Shown: positions 7,307 through 17,258, counted from the stretch's first letter. The stretch: DNA of 35,894 bases from Bacteroidota bacterium (GCA_030706465.1 JAUZOM010000021.1:1-35894); one strand, 5' to 3'. Made by a program: numbers and translations. The notes: a model not told the origin generated them from the sequence alone.

Positions 7307-9919
7307 TTACTTTTGATATAGATCCATTTTAACTCCGTTTAAATCACTCTCAAAAGAATAATTGTTCTTTCCATGTCTGATATTTATGATTTTTCCATTG
7401 AAGAAACGGTTTGAATTCGCCCTGTATGGACTTAAACTTCCATTTATTGATGGTTTATACCCCATTAGTCCATCGATGATCGTATTGGCGTAATCCGAAC
7501 CGGATAGCAGAAATGAAGCCCCGGCCCGCGCGCCTATTCGATTAATAGTTTCTGTCGATCCGGGGGGAACTAAGAATTCAATAGCCTGTCCCATGCCCGA
7601 TTCAACGAAAGCATTTCTAAAATTACTCAGGATATTCTTTGCTTTTTCGAATTGTCCGAGGTCTGCAATAGCTTGAACCGTCAAAGCCGGCCAGCCAATA
7701 TAGCAGCCTACCGGGCCATGGTCTGAACGGTCGGAATTGTAAGCGGCCTGATCTTTCAGGGACATAGCACGCATAAAGTTTGTCTGTGTTAATAATTCCG
7801 TTTCAACAAATCGAATCATCTCACTTTTCATTTGAGGTGTCAGGTCATCCTTCATTGTCATTCCGATGCTTAGGAAATCATAACTATGGCGGCTTATTAT
7901 CGAATCGCCATTGGGATATTTTACTTTCCAAACGCCTTCACCCGGAACATAAAGGGATTTTACATGCTCCGAAAGCTGGTTTGCTTTGTCCGTCAGATCC
8001 TCTGCGCGTTTACCAGTCCCGTACAATGTATCATAATCTGCCATGCTCCGTAGCATCCAAACATTTTGAGCATTCATGGCCGGAATCATATGAATATAAT
8101 TTGGATTTGTTTCAAAGAACGACCATGGATCTTTCCCATAATCCGCCAATCCATACTCCTTGTTGAATCGTTTTTCCCAACCTGTAGCTATATTGTATAA
8201 ATGGTCGAGGACCTGTTTGCCATTGCATTCACTCTTTAGGAAATCAAAATCCTTGTTAATCCGCAGATAGCTATCGATTGTTTTGAAAAGGGCATAATCA
8301 TTTACGGCATACCAATGATTCACAATTTGTCCGTTTTCATAATTGATCGCGTTTCCCTTATCAATATTTACATTTAAGCACATCTTGATAAATGCCTTCA
8401 ACCCTTTGGGCTCTAATAATGCATACATATCAGCGAACTGGGATATTTCCCAAAAATAGGCCTGGTTATTTGCCCATTCGTTATTTGAGCCAAATGCAAT
8501 ATCCAACGTCGGATAAACATTATTCTGTTGGGTTTCCAGGAAACTGACAATAGACAGATAATATAACTCATACAGGTTTTTGTCGGAAGTTTCGAAAGTA
8601 GGCAGATAACCGGAATAGCTTTTGTTTTGAGGGGTAAAAACATCTTTCCAACGGTCTTCCCACCGGGATTTTGCATCGCTGAATGATTGTGTAAAATTGG
8701 TATTCCAGCTTTTTGAATTGGAAACGGCTGTGTTGCTTTTATTATCAATACATAAAACATAGGATATTGTTTTCTTTTCTCCCGGTTTTAAACGAATGTT
8801 CCAAAATGCATCAATGTCCTCCCCTGTATTCCGTATTGAGTCGGGTTTATTTTTGAATGAAAAGGCATAACTGTTGTTTGCATAGGATATCAATGCTTGT
8901 GCTGGATTATCGTTTATAAGACGTTCCGGGATCCCGGAGATAAGTTCCATTGACAGCGGAAAGGCAGCCTGTTTATTCGTTTTGTTTTCCAAATTGAGCT
9001 GCATAAGCACACCTTTTTTTTCAAAAACCAATCGCATAGTACTTGTGAACTCAACGCCCCTAAAAAGGGATTTATTTACCAATTGATAAGGATACCACTT
9101 TGATTTTTGGCTGAAGATTACAGAATCGTTTACCATTAATATCCCGGCAGGTTTCTTTAATTTACTGCCAGCTAAAAATTGTGTTTCAAATCCTCCCAAA
9201 CATTTGGAAGATTTTACACTCCCCAAAAAGTTCCCAATTGCAGGAGAACAAGCTAATGTCCTGGTGTCAACAGACTGGCCGAAAATATGATCTAACGTTG
9301 GAATTTCGGTGTAGTTTTTTATTGGACATTCTGTAATTGCTACGCGATCTATCAAAAAACCTTCAATCATATCACGCTGATCCCCCTGTTTATCTTTAAC
9401 CACTTTGCAGGAGTCTTCCAGAAATTCAAGCGTATGATTTCCTGATTTAATCGATAGGGTGGGTAATGTTATTGCAACCCATTTCATGTGATCGGACAGC
9501 CTTGTTTCGGAAGGAACCCAATAGACTGTATATTCCCGAGAATCGATTTCCCGAGAATCGATATATACTTTTAATTTTCCACTCTCAATACGGGATGCCG
9601 CAAAAGCATAGGACACATTTACATTAATATTTTTATCGACCGTAAAATCTTGCCGGATGGAGGTCTTCAATCCAGACTTTGCCGGTAATAGCAGACATTG
9701 AAAATTTGAATACGGGAAAAGGCGGGTATGATTAATAATGGATACTGGAAGATCAAACTTCCAACCAGGTAATCCCTCTTGAGGATGAATGGTCAGGCTT
9801 AATTCATCGGTTATGGGATATTCGAAATCTCCGTTTTTTATAAGATTCTGAGAGGAACTATCCGAATAGATGGCTAAAAAAAGTAAGACAAGGGTCATTA
9901 TGATGAAATTGCTTTTCAT
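7307..9919 (-). CDS. Unclassified (alpha/alpha)6-barrel (six-hairpin) glycosidase-like protein with DUF642-like N-terminus
   Basis: 870 aa from the Met at 9919, chosen because it begins a signal peptide (MKSNFIIMTLVLLFLAIYSD). After it comes a DUF642/galactose-binding-like module beginning NLIKNGDFEYP and reaching about residue 200, then a beta-sandwich region (about 205-430). The C-terminal half is mostly helical with repeated aromatic- and acid-rich turns (NEWANNQAYFWE, NHWYAVNDYALF, GPVGCYIGWPAL), as in six-hairpin glycosidases. The beta-sandwich followed by an alpha/alpha barrel is the layout of GH65, GH95 and related clans. I cannot assign a GH family or catalytic pair. It has no T9SS tail and is probably periplasmic. 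It is the first gene of the minus-strand enzyme set, divergent from the hybrid two-component regulator, which probably controls it. Confidence 0.6.
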   Translation of the reverse strand: MKSNFIIMTLVLLFLAIYSDSSSQNLIKNGDFEYPITDELSLTIHPQEGLPGWKFDLPVSIINHTRLFPYSNFQCLLLPAKSGLKTSIRQDFTVDKNINVNVSYAFAASRIESGKLKVYIDSREIDSREYTVYWVPSETRLSDHMKWVAITLPTLSIKSGNHTLEFLEDSCKVVKDKQGDQRDMIEGFLIDRVAITECPIKNYTEIPTLDHIFGQSVDTRTLACSPAIGNFLGSVKSSKCLGGFETQFLAGSKLKKPAGILMVNDSVIFSQKSKWYPYQLVNKSLFRGVEFTSTMRLVFEKKGVLMQLNLENKTNKQAAFPLSMELISGIPERLINDNPAQALISYANNSYAFSFKNKPDSIRNTGEDIDAFWNIRLKPGEKKTISYVLCIDNKSNTAVSNSKSWNTNFTQSFSDAKSRWEDRWKDVFTPQNKSYSGYLPTFETSDKNLYELYYLSIVSFLETQQNNVYPTLDIAFGSNNEWANNQAYFWEISQFADMYALLEPKGLKAFIKMCLNVNIDKGNAINYENGQIVNHWYAVNDYALFKTIDSYLRINKDFDFLKSECNGKQVLDHLYNIATGWEKRFNKEYGLADYGKDPWSFFETNPNYIHMIPAMNAQNVWMLRSMADYDTLYGTGKRAEDLTDKANQLSEHVKSLYVPGEGVWKVKYPNGDSIISRHSYDFLSIGMTMKDDLTPQMKSEMIRFVETELLTQTNFMRAMSLKDQAAYNSDRSDHGPVGCYIGWPALTVQAIADLGQFEKAKNILSNFRNAFVESGMGQAIEFLVPPGSTETINRIGARAGASFLLSGSDYANTIIDGLMGYKPSINGSLSPYRANSNRFFNGKIINIRHGKNNYSFESDLNGVKMDLYQK

Positions 9920-10029
9920 AGTATTTTTTATTTTGGTTATCTCCGATTGTAAATTGTGAACGAAATGGCTTTCTTTTTTTTGCAAATATCGCTACAACCA
10001 TCAACTTTCACTTTCGGTATAGGATAATT

Positions 10030-10037
10030 TACTTTTG
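10030..10037 (+). promoter_or_regulatory. Candidate promoter -7 box (TACTTTTG) for the hybrid two-component gene
   Basis: TACTTTTG matches TAnnTTTG, and TTTC at 10006-10009 sits at the right distance (20 bases) for a degenerate TTTG -33 element. Transcription would start near 10044, about 100 bases before the ATG at 10143. It lies in the 223-bp divergent region shared with the minus-strand glycosidase gene. Confidence 0.4.
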
Positions 10038-10142
10038 TTATTGTAACACTTTATTCCTATTCTCTCAAATTACATATTTTACAGTTTATTTTATTGGTAG
10101 ATTAAGCCGAAATTCTTTTCTTTGTGTAATTATTTATTTACT

Positions 10143-13100
10143 ATGAAAACACGATCCCTATTCATTCGAAAAATACTATTCGTAATTTTGCTTGTTTGTA
10201 CGACTTTCAGGGTGTCATCCCAAAAAGTCGAGCCTAATCAGATCAATAAATTTTCTACAGAACAGGGCCTATCCAGTAATATAATTTACACGGTATTGCA
10301 GGATCCTAAAGGTTTTATTTGGATTGCTACCGAAGAAGGCCTTAACAAATTCGATGGAAAGAGTTTCACCTATTTTGCTACGAACTCTTCCGGACGCTAT
10401 TCTCTTACGCACAATCGTACTCAAACTTTGATTCTTGCTCCCGATGGGAATATTTGGACCGGCACGTCGGATGGGCTAAATATCTATGATTACCGGTCAG
10501 ATAGTATTATTAAAGTCAGAAAGAATACAAATCCACTTAAATTAGTTTACAACGATATAACGTTCCTGACAACAAATGTCAGTAAAACCAAGACCTGGAT
10601 TGGAACCTATGGCGATGGGGTAAACTATTTTGATTGGGCTAAAAGAAAGTTCTATGCTTTATCCCTGCCAAAGATCAAAAACATTCCACCTCCCTTGTTT
10701 GTAAGAAGTTTGCTGGAAGACGATAATGGTCGTCTTTGGATTGGAACTCAACACAACGGTCTCTATCGGTATGACCTTATTGAAAAAAGGTTTAATTATT
10801 ATCCATTACCCTACAGCTCTCTTTTTATCCGAACCATTTACCAGGATAATTTTCGAAGGATTTGGATTGGTACTTCAAAGGGATGTTACTTATTTAATGA
10901 AACGACCAACCAGTTGGACTTAATAAACTATCCTTCGGAGCTGGCAACGAACTCTATCGGTGCAATTAAAGAAGACCATGCCGGAAGAATTTGGATAGGG
11001 ACAGAACAATTTTTAATGAATTTTTCAGTCAGATCTTTCTCCGTAAAAGAGAAGTTTCTTTATCAGCTTATCAGCCAGGGAGAATCTTCATCCAGGCTTA
11101 GTTGCTCATCGATCAACTCCTTATATGCCGATCGGGATAACAATATCTGGATTGGGACAGCTTGGGGAGGTGCAAACATGTTGAAGGGTACACCTACTAA
11201 ATTCAAGTTGTTTAAACATAACCCGGAGTCAGCCAATTCATTACCCAATTCACCTATTAATGCAATTTGTACCGATAATAAGGGTAGCCTGGTTATTGCA
11301 ACAATGGGTACCGATAAGGTCGGTGTTTGTAAAATGAACCTTCAAAATGGTGAAATCAAAGAATTGGAATTAAACAAAAAGTTACCCGGTTATATTTATC
11401 AGTCGGCCTTATTCGATTCCCAAAATAATTTATGGCTTGGAACTTACAACAAAGGATTATTAAAAGCCAATCAGAATAATTCAAACTTCAAGCAGTTTCA
11501 ATTTGATACGAAAAACCCGGGTTCCATTCCGGGTAACGATGTCCGGGCCATATACGAAGGAAAAGATAAGACAATTTGGATTGGGACAAACAATGGCCTA
11601 GCTAGATACGATGCTAAGAGTCAGCAAATTTATCGGATTGAAGCGGTAAATCGAAATGCGGTTGCCATCCGTTCAATTAAAGAGGCTGCCAATGGAACTC
11701 TTTGGATAGGAACTTATGGAGCTGGTGTCATTACGTATAATTACAAGACTCAACGGGTAAATTTTAGACCGACCACCTTGGCTCCGCATGTAATTACCGA
11801 TATGTTGATATGCGGTGATAGTGTTTGGATTGCGTCGCAAGGGGAAGGCCTTTTTCTATATAACCAACGGAATAAAAAGAGTGTCATATTCACGGAATTA
11901 AATGGGCTGTCAAGCAACTACATAAGTTCCTTGTCGTGTGATAATACAAAGAAAATATGGATGGGGACCAGTAAAGGAATCTCAAGATTTGATCCAAGAA
12001 CAAAAGAGATTGAAAACTTTAGTTCGGGCGATGGTATCCAAAATCGTGAATTTTCTGCACATGGGGCAGTAGCTTTACCCAACGGATTAATGGCATTTGG
12101 CGGTTTTGGCGGTTTAAATCTGTTCAACCCGTTGGAAGTCACAAAAAACGATAAATGCCCCTCCGTCATTTTTACAAAACTGCTTGTATCTAACGAATTA
12201 ATTACGCCATCAGAAAACAAACGTAAAAACTCTCCATTAAAAGAAAATATCACGCTCGCGGATAAGATCGTATTGAATTACAATCAATCTGTCTTTACAC
12301 TCGAATTCATGGGTGTGAATTATAATGCAAATCAAAAAATTCAATACGCCTATTTTCTGGAAGGTTCTGATAAAAAATGGAATCATTTAGGAACCCAGAA
12401 CAGTGTAACATTTAGAAATCTACAGCCGGGTGAATACGTTTTTAAAGTGAAGGCATCCAGCCCCGATGCTGTTTGGAGCGATAAGAATATTGCGTCGATC
12501 GAAATAATTATAAAACCTCCTTTTTGGAAAACCTATTGGGCTTATTTTATATATCTGATCATTCTTGCCGCGATACTTTATTTTGTCTGGGTTTTTTTCA
12601 CAACAAGAATTCGTGCGGCCAATAATTTAAAAATTGAAAGGGCTAAACGGGAAAATGATGAAGAATTGCATCAGGAAAAATTACAGTTTTTCACGAATAT
12701 ATCACATGAATTCAGGACTCCATTGACCTTGATTATCGGACCACTCGAAAAAATACTGATGGATGAAACCGAAGAAGAAAAGAAAGTTCATTTAAAACTG
12801 ATGTTACGGAATGCCAAACGATTATTGGGAATGGTAAACCAACTCCTCGATTTTCGAAAAGCCGAACGGGGACAATTTAAATTGAAAGTACAGCATCAGG
12901 ATTTGATCAATAATATAAATGAAATTATGATCTCGTTCGATGAATTAAGAATTCAGAAAAATATCAGTTTAGAGTTTATCCATGATGACCAATCCTTGTT
13001 GGCCTGGTTTGATGCGGATTTTCTGAACAAGTCTTTGTTTAATTTACTTTCGAATGCGTTTAAGTTTACACCCAATGGCGGCTGTATTACCCTGTTGGTT

Positions 13101-14270
13101 TGTACAACGAAAGATCTGTTGGACAATAGAATTGTTGAAATTTCATTAACCGATAATGGGAAAGGAATTTTACCCAAAGATATAAACAATATATTTAAAC
13201 GATTCTACCAGGGTAAAGAACAGGGAAATACGCCAAAAGGATCAGGAATTGGACTACACTTAACCAAAAGTTTAATTGAATTGCACCATGGCACCATCGA
13301 AGTAGAAAGCACTCCAAATGTGAAAACGACCTTCAAAATTACGCTTCCGATAGAAAGAAGTGCTTATTTAGAAGGCGAATTCATGGATGAAGCGGAGATA
13401 GAATCAAACAGGGCGCTCGTAGAGAATGTTGTAGATCTGGATCTTGTAGATACCGAAAAAGCACCGGTCGAAAAGTCTAAGAATCAAAATAAGAAACGAA
13501 TTTTAATTGTAGAAGACAACGAAGATATTCGTAGCTATATTCACAGTATCCTGGGTGTGGATTATGAAATACAGGAAGCTGAAAATGGGGCTGTCGCGCT
13601 TGAAATGGTTGCCTTAAATGAATATCATTTGATAATAAGCGATTTAATGATGCCGGAAATGGATGGAATCGAAATGTGTCACCGGTTGAAAGGTTCGATT
13701 GAAACGGATCATATCCCCATTATCATCCTCACGGCCAAATCGGAAATCGAGGATAAGATTGAAGGATTGAAGATCGGAGCCGACTCCTATATTACAAAAC
13801 CATTTCATCCTGAACATCTGATTATCCGGGTTTCCAAGCTGATCGAGTTGCGGGAGCTGCTCAAAGAACGCTATAGCCATAAAATCTCCTTGGGCGATTT
13901 GAACAAACCAGACCTGGTATCCGCATCGCCGGATGAGCTGTTCTTGCAAAAAACAATTTCAATAATCTTAGACAAGATGGTTGAAACCGAATTTAATGGG
14001 GATGCCCTTGCCTACGAATTGGGCATCAGCCGAATGGGGTTGCACCGGAAAATTAAGGCGCTCACTGGACAAAGTACAGGTGAATTTATACGGAATATCC
14101 GACTCAAAAAGTCTTGTGAATTACTTAGTACGCAGGGAAAGAACATTTCAGAGGTTTGTTACGATGTAGGTTTTAATTCTCCCTCTTATTTTACCACCTG
14201 TTTCACTGAGGCATTTAAAATGACTCCTAGCGAGTATGTAAAAAGTTTAAAAAATACCACCACAACATAG
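10143..14270 (+). CDS. Hybrid two-component system sensor-regulator (HTCS)
   Basis: 1375 aa from the Met at 10143, which starts the signal peptide MKTRSLFIRKILFVILLV; an in-frame ATG seven codons earlier is less likely. The periplasmic part has at least twelve propeller repeats with WIGT/GL cores, followed by a Y_Y_Y domain (about 710-785). One membrane helix lies at about 800-820. The cytoplasm holds HisKA with phospho-acceptor His855 in SHEFRTPLTL, HATPase_c with NLLSNAFKF, DNGKGI and GSGIGLHL boxes, a receiver domain with phospho-acceptor Asp1167 in SDLMMPEMDG, and a C-terminal AraC-type helix-turn-helix (about 1255-1370). All expected catalytic boxes are present. Such proteins bind a specific oligosaccharide in the periplasm and activate PUL genes. 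It is divergent from the minus-strand enzyme genes and convergent with the second regulator. Confidence 0.97.
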   Translation: MKTRSLFIRKILFVILLVCTTFRVSSQKVEPNQINKFSTEQGLSSNIIYTVLQDPKGFIWIATEEGLNKFDGKSFTYFATNSSGRYSLTHNRTQTLILAPDGNIWTGTSDGLNIYDYRSDSIIKVRKNTNPLKLVYNDITFLTTNVSKTKTWIGTYGDGVNYFDWAKRKFYALSLPKIKNIPPPLFVRSLLEDDNGRLWIGTQHNGLYRYDLIEKRFNYYPLPYSSLFIRTIYQDNFRRIWIGTSKGCYLFNETTNQLDLINYPSELATNSIGAIKEDHAGRIWIGTEQFLMNFSVRSFSVKEKFLYQLISQGESSSRLSCSSINSLYADRDNNIWIGTAWGGANMLKGTPTKFKLFKHNPESANSLPNSPINAICTDNKGSLVIATMGTDKVGVCKMNLQNGEIKELELNKKLPGYIYQSALFDSQNNLWLGTYNKGLLKANQNNSNFKQFQFDTKNPGSIPGNDVRAIYEGKDKTIWIGTNNGLARYDAKSQQIYRIEAVNRNAVAIRSIKEAANGTLWIGTYGAGVITYNYKTQRVNFRPTTLAPHVITDMLICGDSVWIASQGEGLFLYNQRNKKSVIFTELNGLSSNYISSLSCDNTKKIWMGTSKGISRFDPRTKEIENFSSGDGIQNREFSAHGAVALPNGLMAFGGFGGLNLFNPLEVTKNDKCPSVIFTKLLVSNELITPSENKRKNSPLKENITLADKIVLNYNQSVFTLEFMGVNYNANQKIQYAYFLEGSDKKWNHLGTQNSVTFRNLQPGEYVFKVKASSPDAVWSDKNIASIEIIIKPPFWKTYWAYFIYLIILAAILYFVWVFFTTRIRAANNLKIERAKRENDEELHQEKLQFFTNISHEFRTPLTLIIGPLEKILMDETEEEKKVHLKLMLRNAKRLLGMVNQLLDFRKAERGQFKLKVQHQDLINNINEIMISFDELRIQKNISLEFIHDDQSLLAWFDADFLNKSLFNLLSNAFKFTPNGGCITLLVCTTKDLLDNRIVEISLTDNGKGILPKDINNIFKRFYQGKEQGNTPKGSGIGLHLTKSLIELHHGTIEVESTPNVKTTFKITLPIERSAYLEGEFMDEAEIESNRALVENVVDLDLVDTEKAPVEKSKNQNKKRILIVEDNEDIRSYIHSILGVDYEIQEAENGAVALEMVALNEYHLIISDLMMPEMDGIEMCHRLKGSIETDHIPIIILTAKSEIEDKIEGLKIGADSYITKPFHPEHLIIRVSKLIELRELLKERYSHKISLGDLNKPDLVSASPDELFLQKTISIILDKMVETEFNGDALAYELGISRMGLHRKIKALTGQSTGEFIRNIRLKKSCELLSTQGKNISEVCYDVGFNSPSYFTTCFTEAFKMTPSEYVKSLKNTTTT

Positions 14271-14604
14271 TGAAGTAATGACCGGACGATACTGATTGGC
14301 GGAATTTGCGAATTCCGGTAGCTTTGTCTTGTCCACACGGACCTGTTTCTTCCAGAAGTAAAGCCTGGTGCCGATTGAGAAAATCGATTATTTCATATTC
14401 TTGTATTGTAACGATTGCAATCCGGTCCTTTCTCTATTTATAAATAGTTGCTCCTTAAAATAGATTCTGCACTGTAATCTAGTGTTGTGTAAAGTAGAAA
14501 ATGTCGCATCTGTATTCGTGAAGCTGTCACTTCTCAGGGTACTGAATTGACGGCCTTACTCTGTTCTTTTAAGAAATTACCGTCAAGATAGCCTTAACAA
14601 ATCA
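14271..14604. other. Convergent intergenic region between the two regulator genes
   Basis: No gene is visible. There is a small hairpin at 14300-14317 (arms CGGAATT/AATTCCG, loop TGCG), about 30 bases past the HTCS stop codon, without a clear T tract. A weaker seven-base inverted pair near 14546 and 14580 (TTGACGG/CCGTCAA) has a long loop. I see no strong terminator for either gene. Confidence 0.4.
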
Positions 14605-17136
14605 CTAGTTGTTGATTATTTTTGTGAATGGAACTTTATATTTCTCCCCAAGTAAACTTTCATATTCTTTACAGAAATTATCATACGAGAATTTAGCCAA
14701 CCCTTTTTTACCCAAATCGTACAGTGCATTACACTTAATATACAATGCATTTTCGTTTATGGAGTCGAAAAGGAAAATAATTTCACAAATTCTCATTTTG
14801 AGTTTAAGATTTGATTTTATACTTTCTTTCTCCAGCAGCGACCCAAGCATATCTAAAGCAAAGTTGGAGTATTGGGCCTTGTAAGTATCAATCCATTCAG
14901 CTTGCGTAAATGGCACTAACGGTCCGTAGCTAAGTAATTCAACCAGTTTAGCAACCGTGTCCTGATTATTCGTGATTTCAGACTCGGGAAGTTTCATCAA
15001 CCGGGATATGGCGAGATAATCGCAAAAACAATCGTCATTAATTACAAGTTTCCAAAACCGACCTTCATTCTGAATACGCACATCGCCCACTTCTTCCAGT
15101 ACGTTATTTAACCTGTTGATTGAAACATTCCGGTTGTTACGTGTAGATTTATTGTCTTTGTCTGGCCATAACAACGAGTCAATAATTTTGGTACTAATGC
15201 CCAGATCTTCATTACTGCTGAGTATTGTACAAAGAAGTATTGTTTTTAAGACAGGTGTAAAATGGCTCGTGATGTCGTTACCATTTTTATCTTTCACGTT
15301 AAATCCGCCCAAGAGCGAGATGGCTTTTATATTCCGATTGAAAATGGGAGCCGGTTCGATACCTGTTTTATCATTTCTTACCTCGAATGAATATTCGGCA
15401 TTTTTGGTTTGTTTCTTCTTTTTACTTTCCTGTAATTGTTTATAATGGATAATAAGATATAAAACCATCCCAATAAGCCCAATACCAAGAATGGCGCATA
15501 AAATCAGTATTGGGGAAATAGATTGAGGCTCTCCCTGAATGGACTCAGACTTACTTAGTGGAGGATAACAGGTTTCGTAAAGGTCAATTTTACCTCCTCC
15601 AGCCTTATAGTCACGACAGAACAAAACATAAAGCTTATTCAGTTTTTGAGGTTTCATTAGCGTGAAAAGATTGAAGTCCGCTTCGAGTTGCTGATTTATA
15701 TTGGATATGATATAGCGTATTTTCGGGTTGCTCTTCGATATTTTTATTAAGCTTCCGCCATCTTTGTTGGTCATCACATAAAAACTGTTTTCCTTCGGGC
15801 TATATACCATGTTACCGCAGGGTAAGCCATAGGTGTTTAAAGATGATTTCCAGATTTGTTTTACGCTGGATGTTTTCAGGTCAATAGCATACAAATCATT
15901 AAAGATCGTAGAGGGCTCTTCTTGTTTCCCGCTTTCGTTCCCTTCGCCGCTGAATATGAATAAGGTGTCGTTCAGAATAGTTGATGCTGCCGAATACCGT
16001 TTGGTTATGGCTTCAATTTTTTTGTTCTTCCAGGAGTTATCCTGAAGTGAAAATAAAAAGAAATCATTGGTATAACGATAGATTCCATATCCGCCAAAGG
16101 CAACAATGCTTGCGCGGTTTTGCCAATAGGCGGCTGTATGATGCCAAAAATGTGTTTCCTGAGTTCCAAACTGTTTCCTGGACCAAGTTGATGTTTCGAA
16201 AGAGAATACGGAAATACTTTGTTCGTCGAGACTATATGAAATGAGTCTTTGATTTTCGGAATCGAATACGAGCTGGTTTGTACTGCGTGAAGCCGGAAAT
16301 CCGCCTCTAACCGGGATTGCTCTTTTATCTTTTGTCTCGGGGTTGTAAACGATGATACTGTTATTATCCGGGACAATATATATAAGGTTGTTTTTGGGGT
16401 CGAAAGTATATTGTGGATAGTTGCTGTTTTTCAAATCGAGGGAAAGCAGCTTTGTCCATTTCGTATAATAATCGATCAGCCATTCTGGGTTATGCACTTT
16501 GGCAACAGCTTGTTTTTTTTCATCGTAGCATATTATATCCTTGTGCTTACACAATTTCCAAGACCGAAATAAATTATTGTTGTGTTTTAGTTCAATATTC
16601 CGTAGGTTCATTGGAGGAACTTCCTCCGTGATGAAATTGGGAATTGAGCTGACTCCAAAGCAAATTTTGACATCACCAAAGTTTTGAACCGAGTTAGGAA
16701 AACTATGCGTAAATATATAGTCGTCGCATCGTAATGTAATTTTCCGGTCGGAATTGGAGAGTATGATGTTTAGATTGAACCAGCTATTAAAATCGACAGA
16801 TTTTTTGATAGGAATAAGCTGGTTATTGATAAGCAAGATAAAGGTCGGTTTGCCTAATTCGTTTGTGGCTATACTCAGGATGATCGAATTCCCTTTGTCG
16901 CTTACAATACGTATAATTGAGCCAAAAAGAGTTTCCTTCCTGATTAACATATCAAATCCAACTCCCAGGTTGGAGCCAAGTTTTACGAACTCGTCGTTCT
17001 CCAACGATAGTCCGGTACGATCTTTACTCAGAAACTTGTAGGATTTAAATTTTAATCCATAGTCAATCTTATTTTCGGCAGTCACCACAACTGTACACAA
17101 TAAAATGGCCATTAGACCTAATGTAAATTTTTTCAT
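14605..17136 (-). CDS. Transmembrane one-component regulator: lectin-like + Kelch propeller outside, SARP-like winged helix/BTAD inside
   Basis: 843 aa from the Met at 17136, which begins a signal-like segment (MKKFTLGLMAILLCTVVVTA). Residues about 22-190 look like a LamG/concanavalin-type sandwich. Residues about 220-500 are a Kelch/galactose-oxidase-like propeller (HHTAAYWQN...AFGGYGIYRY, TLFIFSGEGN, NDLYAIDLKTSS). A membrane helix at about 543-565 (LILCAILGIGLIGMVLYLII) is followed by a basic KKKK stretch, which places the C-terminus in the cytoplasm. Residues about 600-700 (AISLLGGFNV, ...SLLWPDKDNKSTRNNRNVSINRL) resemble the winged helix of SARP/OmpR-type regulators, and about 715-843 is a helical BTAD/TPR-like region. 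There is no kinase or receiver domain. It is probably a sugar-sensing transcription factor for the divergent susC operon. Annotation pipelines may label it only as Kelch or galactose oxidase. I recognise no characterised member. Confidence 0.72.
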   Translation of the reverse strand: MKKFTLGLMAILLCTVVVTAENKIDYGLKFKSYKFLSKDRTGLSLENDEFVKLGSNLGVGFDMLIRKETLFGSIIRIVSDKGNSIILSIATNELGKPTFILLINNQLIPIKKSVDFNSWFNLNIILSNSDRKITLRCDDYIFTHSFPNSVQNFGDVKICFGVSSIPNFITEEVPPMNLRNIELKHNNNLFRSWKLCKHKDIICYDEKKQAVAKVHNPEWLIDYYTKWTKLLSLDLKNSNYPQYTFDPKNNLIYIVPDNNSIIVYNPETKDKRAIPVRGGFPASRSTNQLVFDSENQRLISYSLDEQSISVFSFETSTWSRKQFGTQETHFWHHTAAYWQNRASIVAFGGYGIYRYTNDFFLFSLQDNSWKNKKIEAITKRYSAASTILNDTLFIFSGEGNESGKQEEPSTIFNDLYAIDLKTSSVKQIWKSSLNTYGLPCGNMVYSPKENSFYVMTNKDGGSLIKISKSNPKIRYIISNINQQLEADFNLFTLMKPQKLNKLYVLFCRDYKAGGGKIDLYETCYPPLSKSESIQGEPQSISPILILCAILGIGLIGMVLYLIIHYKQLQESKKKKQTKNAEYSFEVRNDKTGIEPAPIFNRNIKAISLLGGFNVKDKNGNDITSHFTPVLKTILLCTILSSNEDLGISTKIIDSLLWPDKDNKSTRNNRNVSINRLNNVLEEVGDVRIQNEGRFWKLVINDDCFCDYLAISRLMKLPESEITNNQDTVAKLVELLSYGPLVPFTQAEWIDTYKAQYSNFALDMLGSLLEKESIKSNLKLKMRICEIIFLFDSINENALYIKCNALYDLGKKGLAKFSYDNFCKEYESLLGEKYKVPFTKIINN

Positions 17137-17215
17137 CTCGTTCTTAAGTGTTAAATATAGCGCCAATTTGCTGACCAAAAAAAACTATTTTTTTGATCAG
17201 CGATACAAAAATAGG

Positions 17216-17223
17216 CATAATAA
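17216..17223 (-). promoter_or_regulatory. Candidate -7 box (TATTTTTG) for the Kelch/SARP-like regulator
   Basis: The minus strand reads TATTTTTG, matching TAnnTTTG, about 80 bases upstream of the start codon at 17136. The expected -33 position falls on the AATCGTTT element at 17240-17247, so a protein bound there would sit on the regulator's own promoter. Confidence 0.35.
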
Positions 17224-17239
17224 TGAACAATTTTGAAAA

Positions 17240-17247
17240 AATCGTTT
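17240..17247. promoter_or_regulatory. Inverted copy (AATCGTTT) of the repeat core
   Basis: AATCGTTT is the reverse complement of the AAACGATT core of the neighbouring tandem repeat. Its start is 22 bp, two helical turns, from the first repeat core (17262). This is a candidate operator half-site. Confidence 0.45.
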
Positions 17248-17258
17248 CATAAAAAAAA

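Noticed and set aside
7307-9919. Assigning this gene to GH95 or GH65
   Set aside because: Only the general beta-sandwich plus helical-barrel layout fits; I cannot find the family-specific catalytic motifs.
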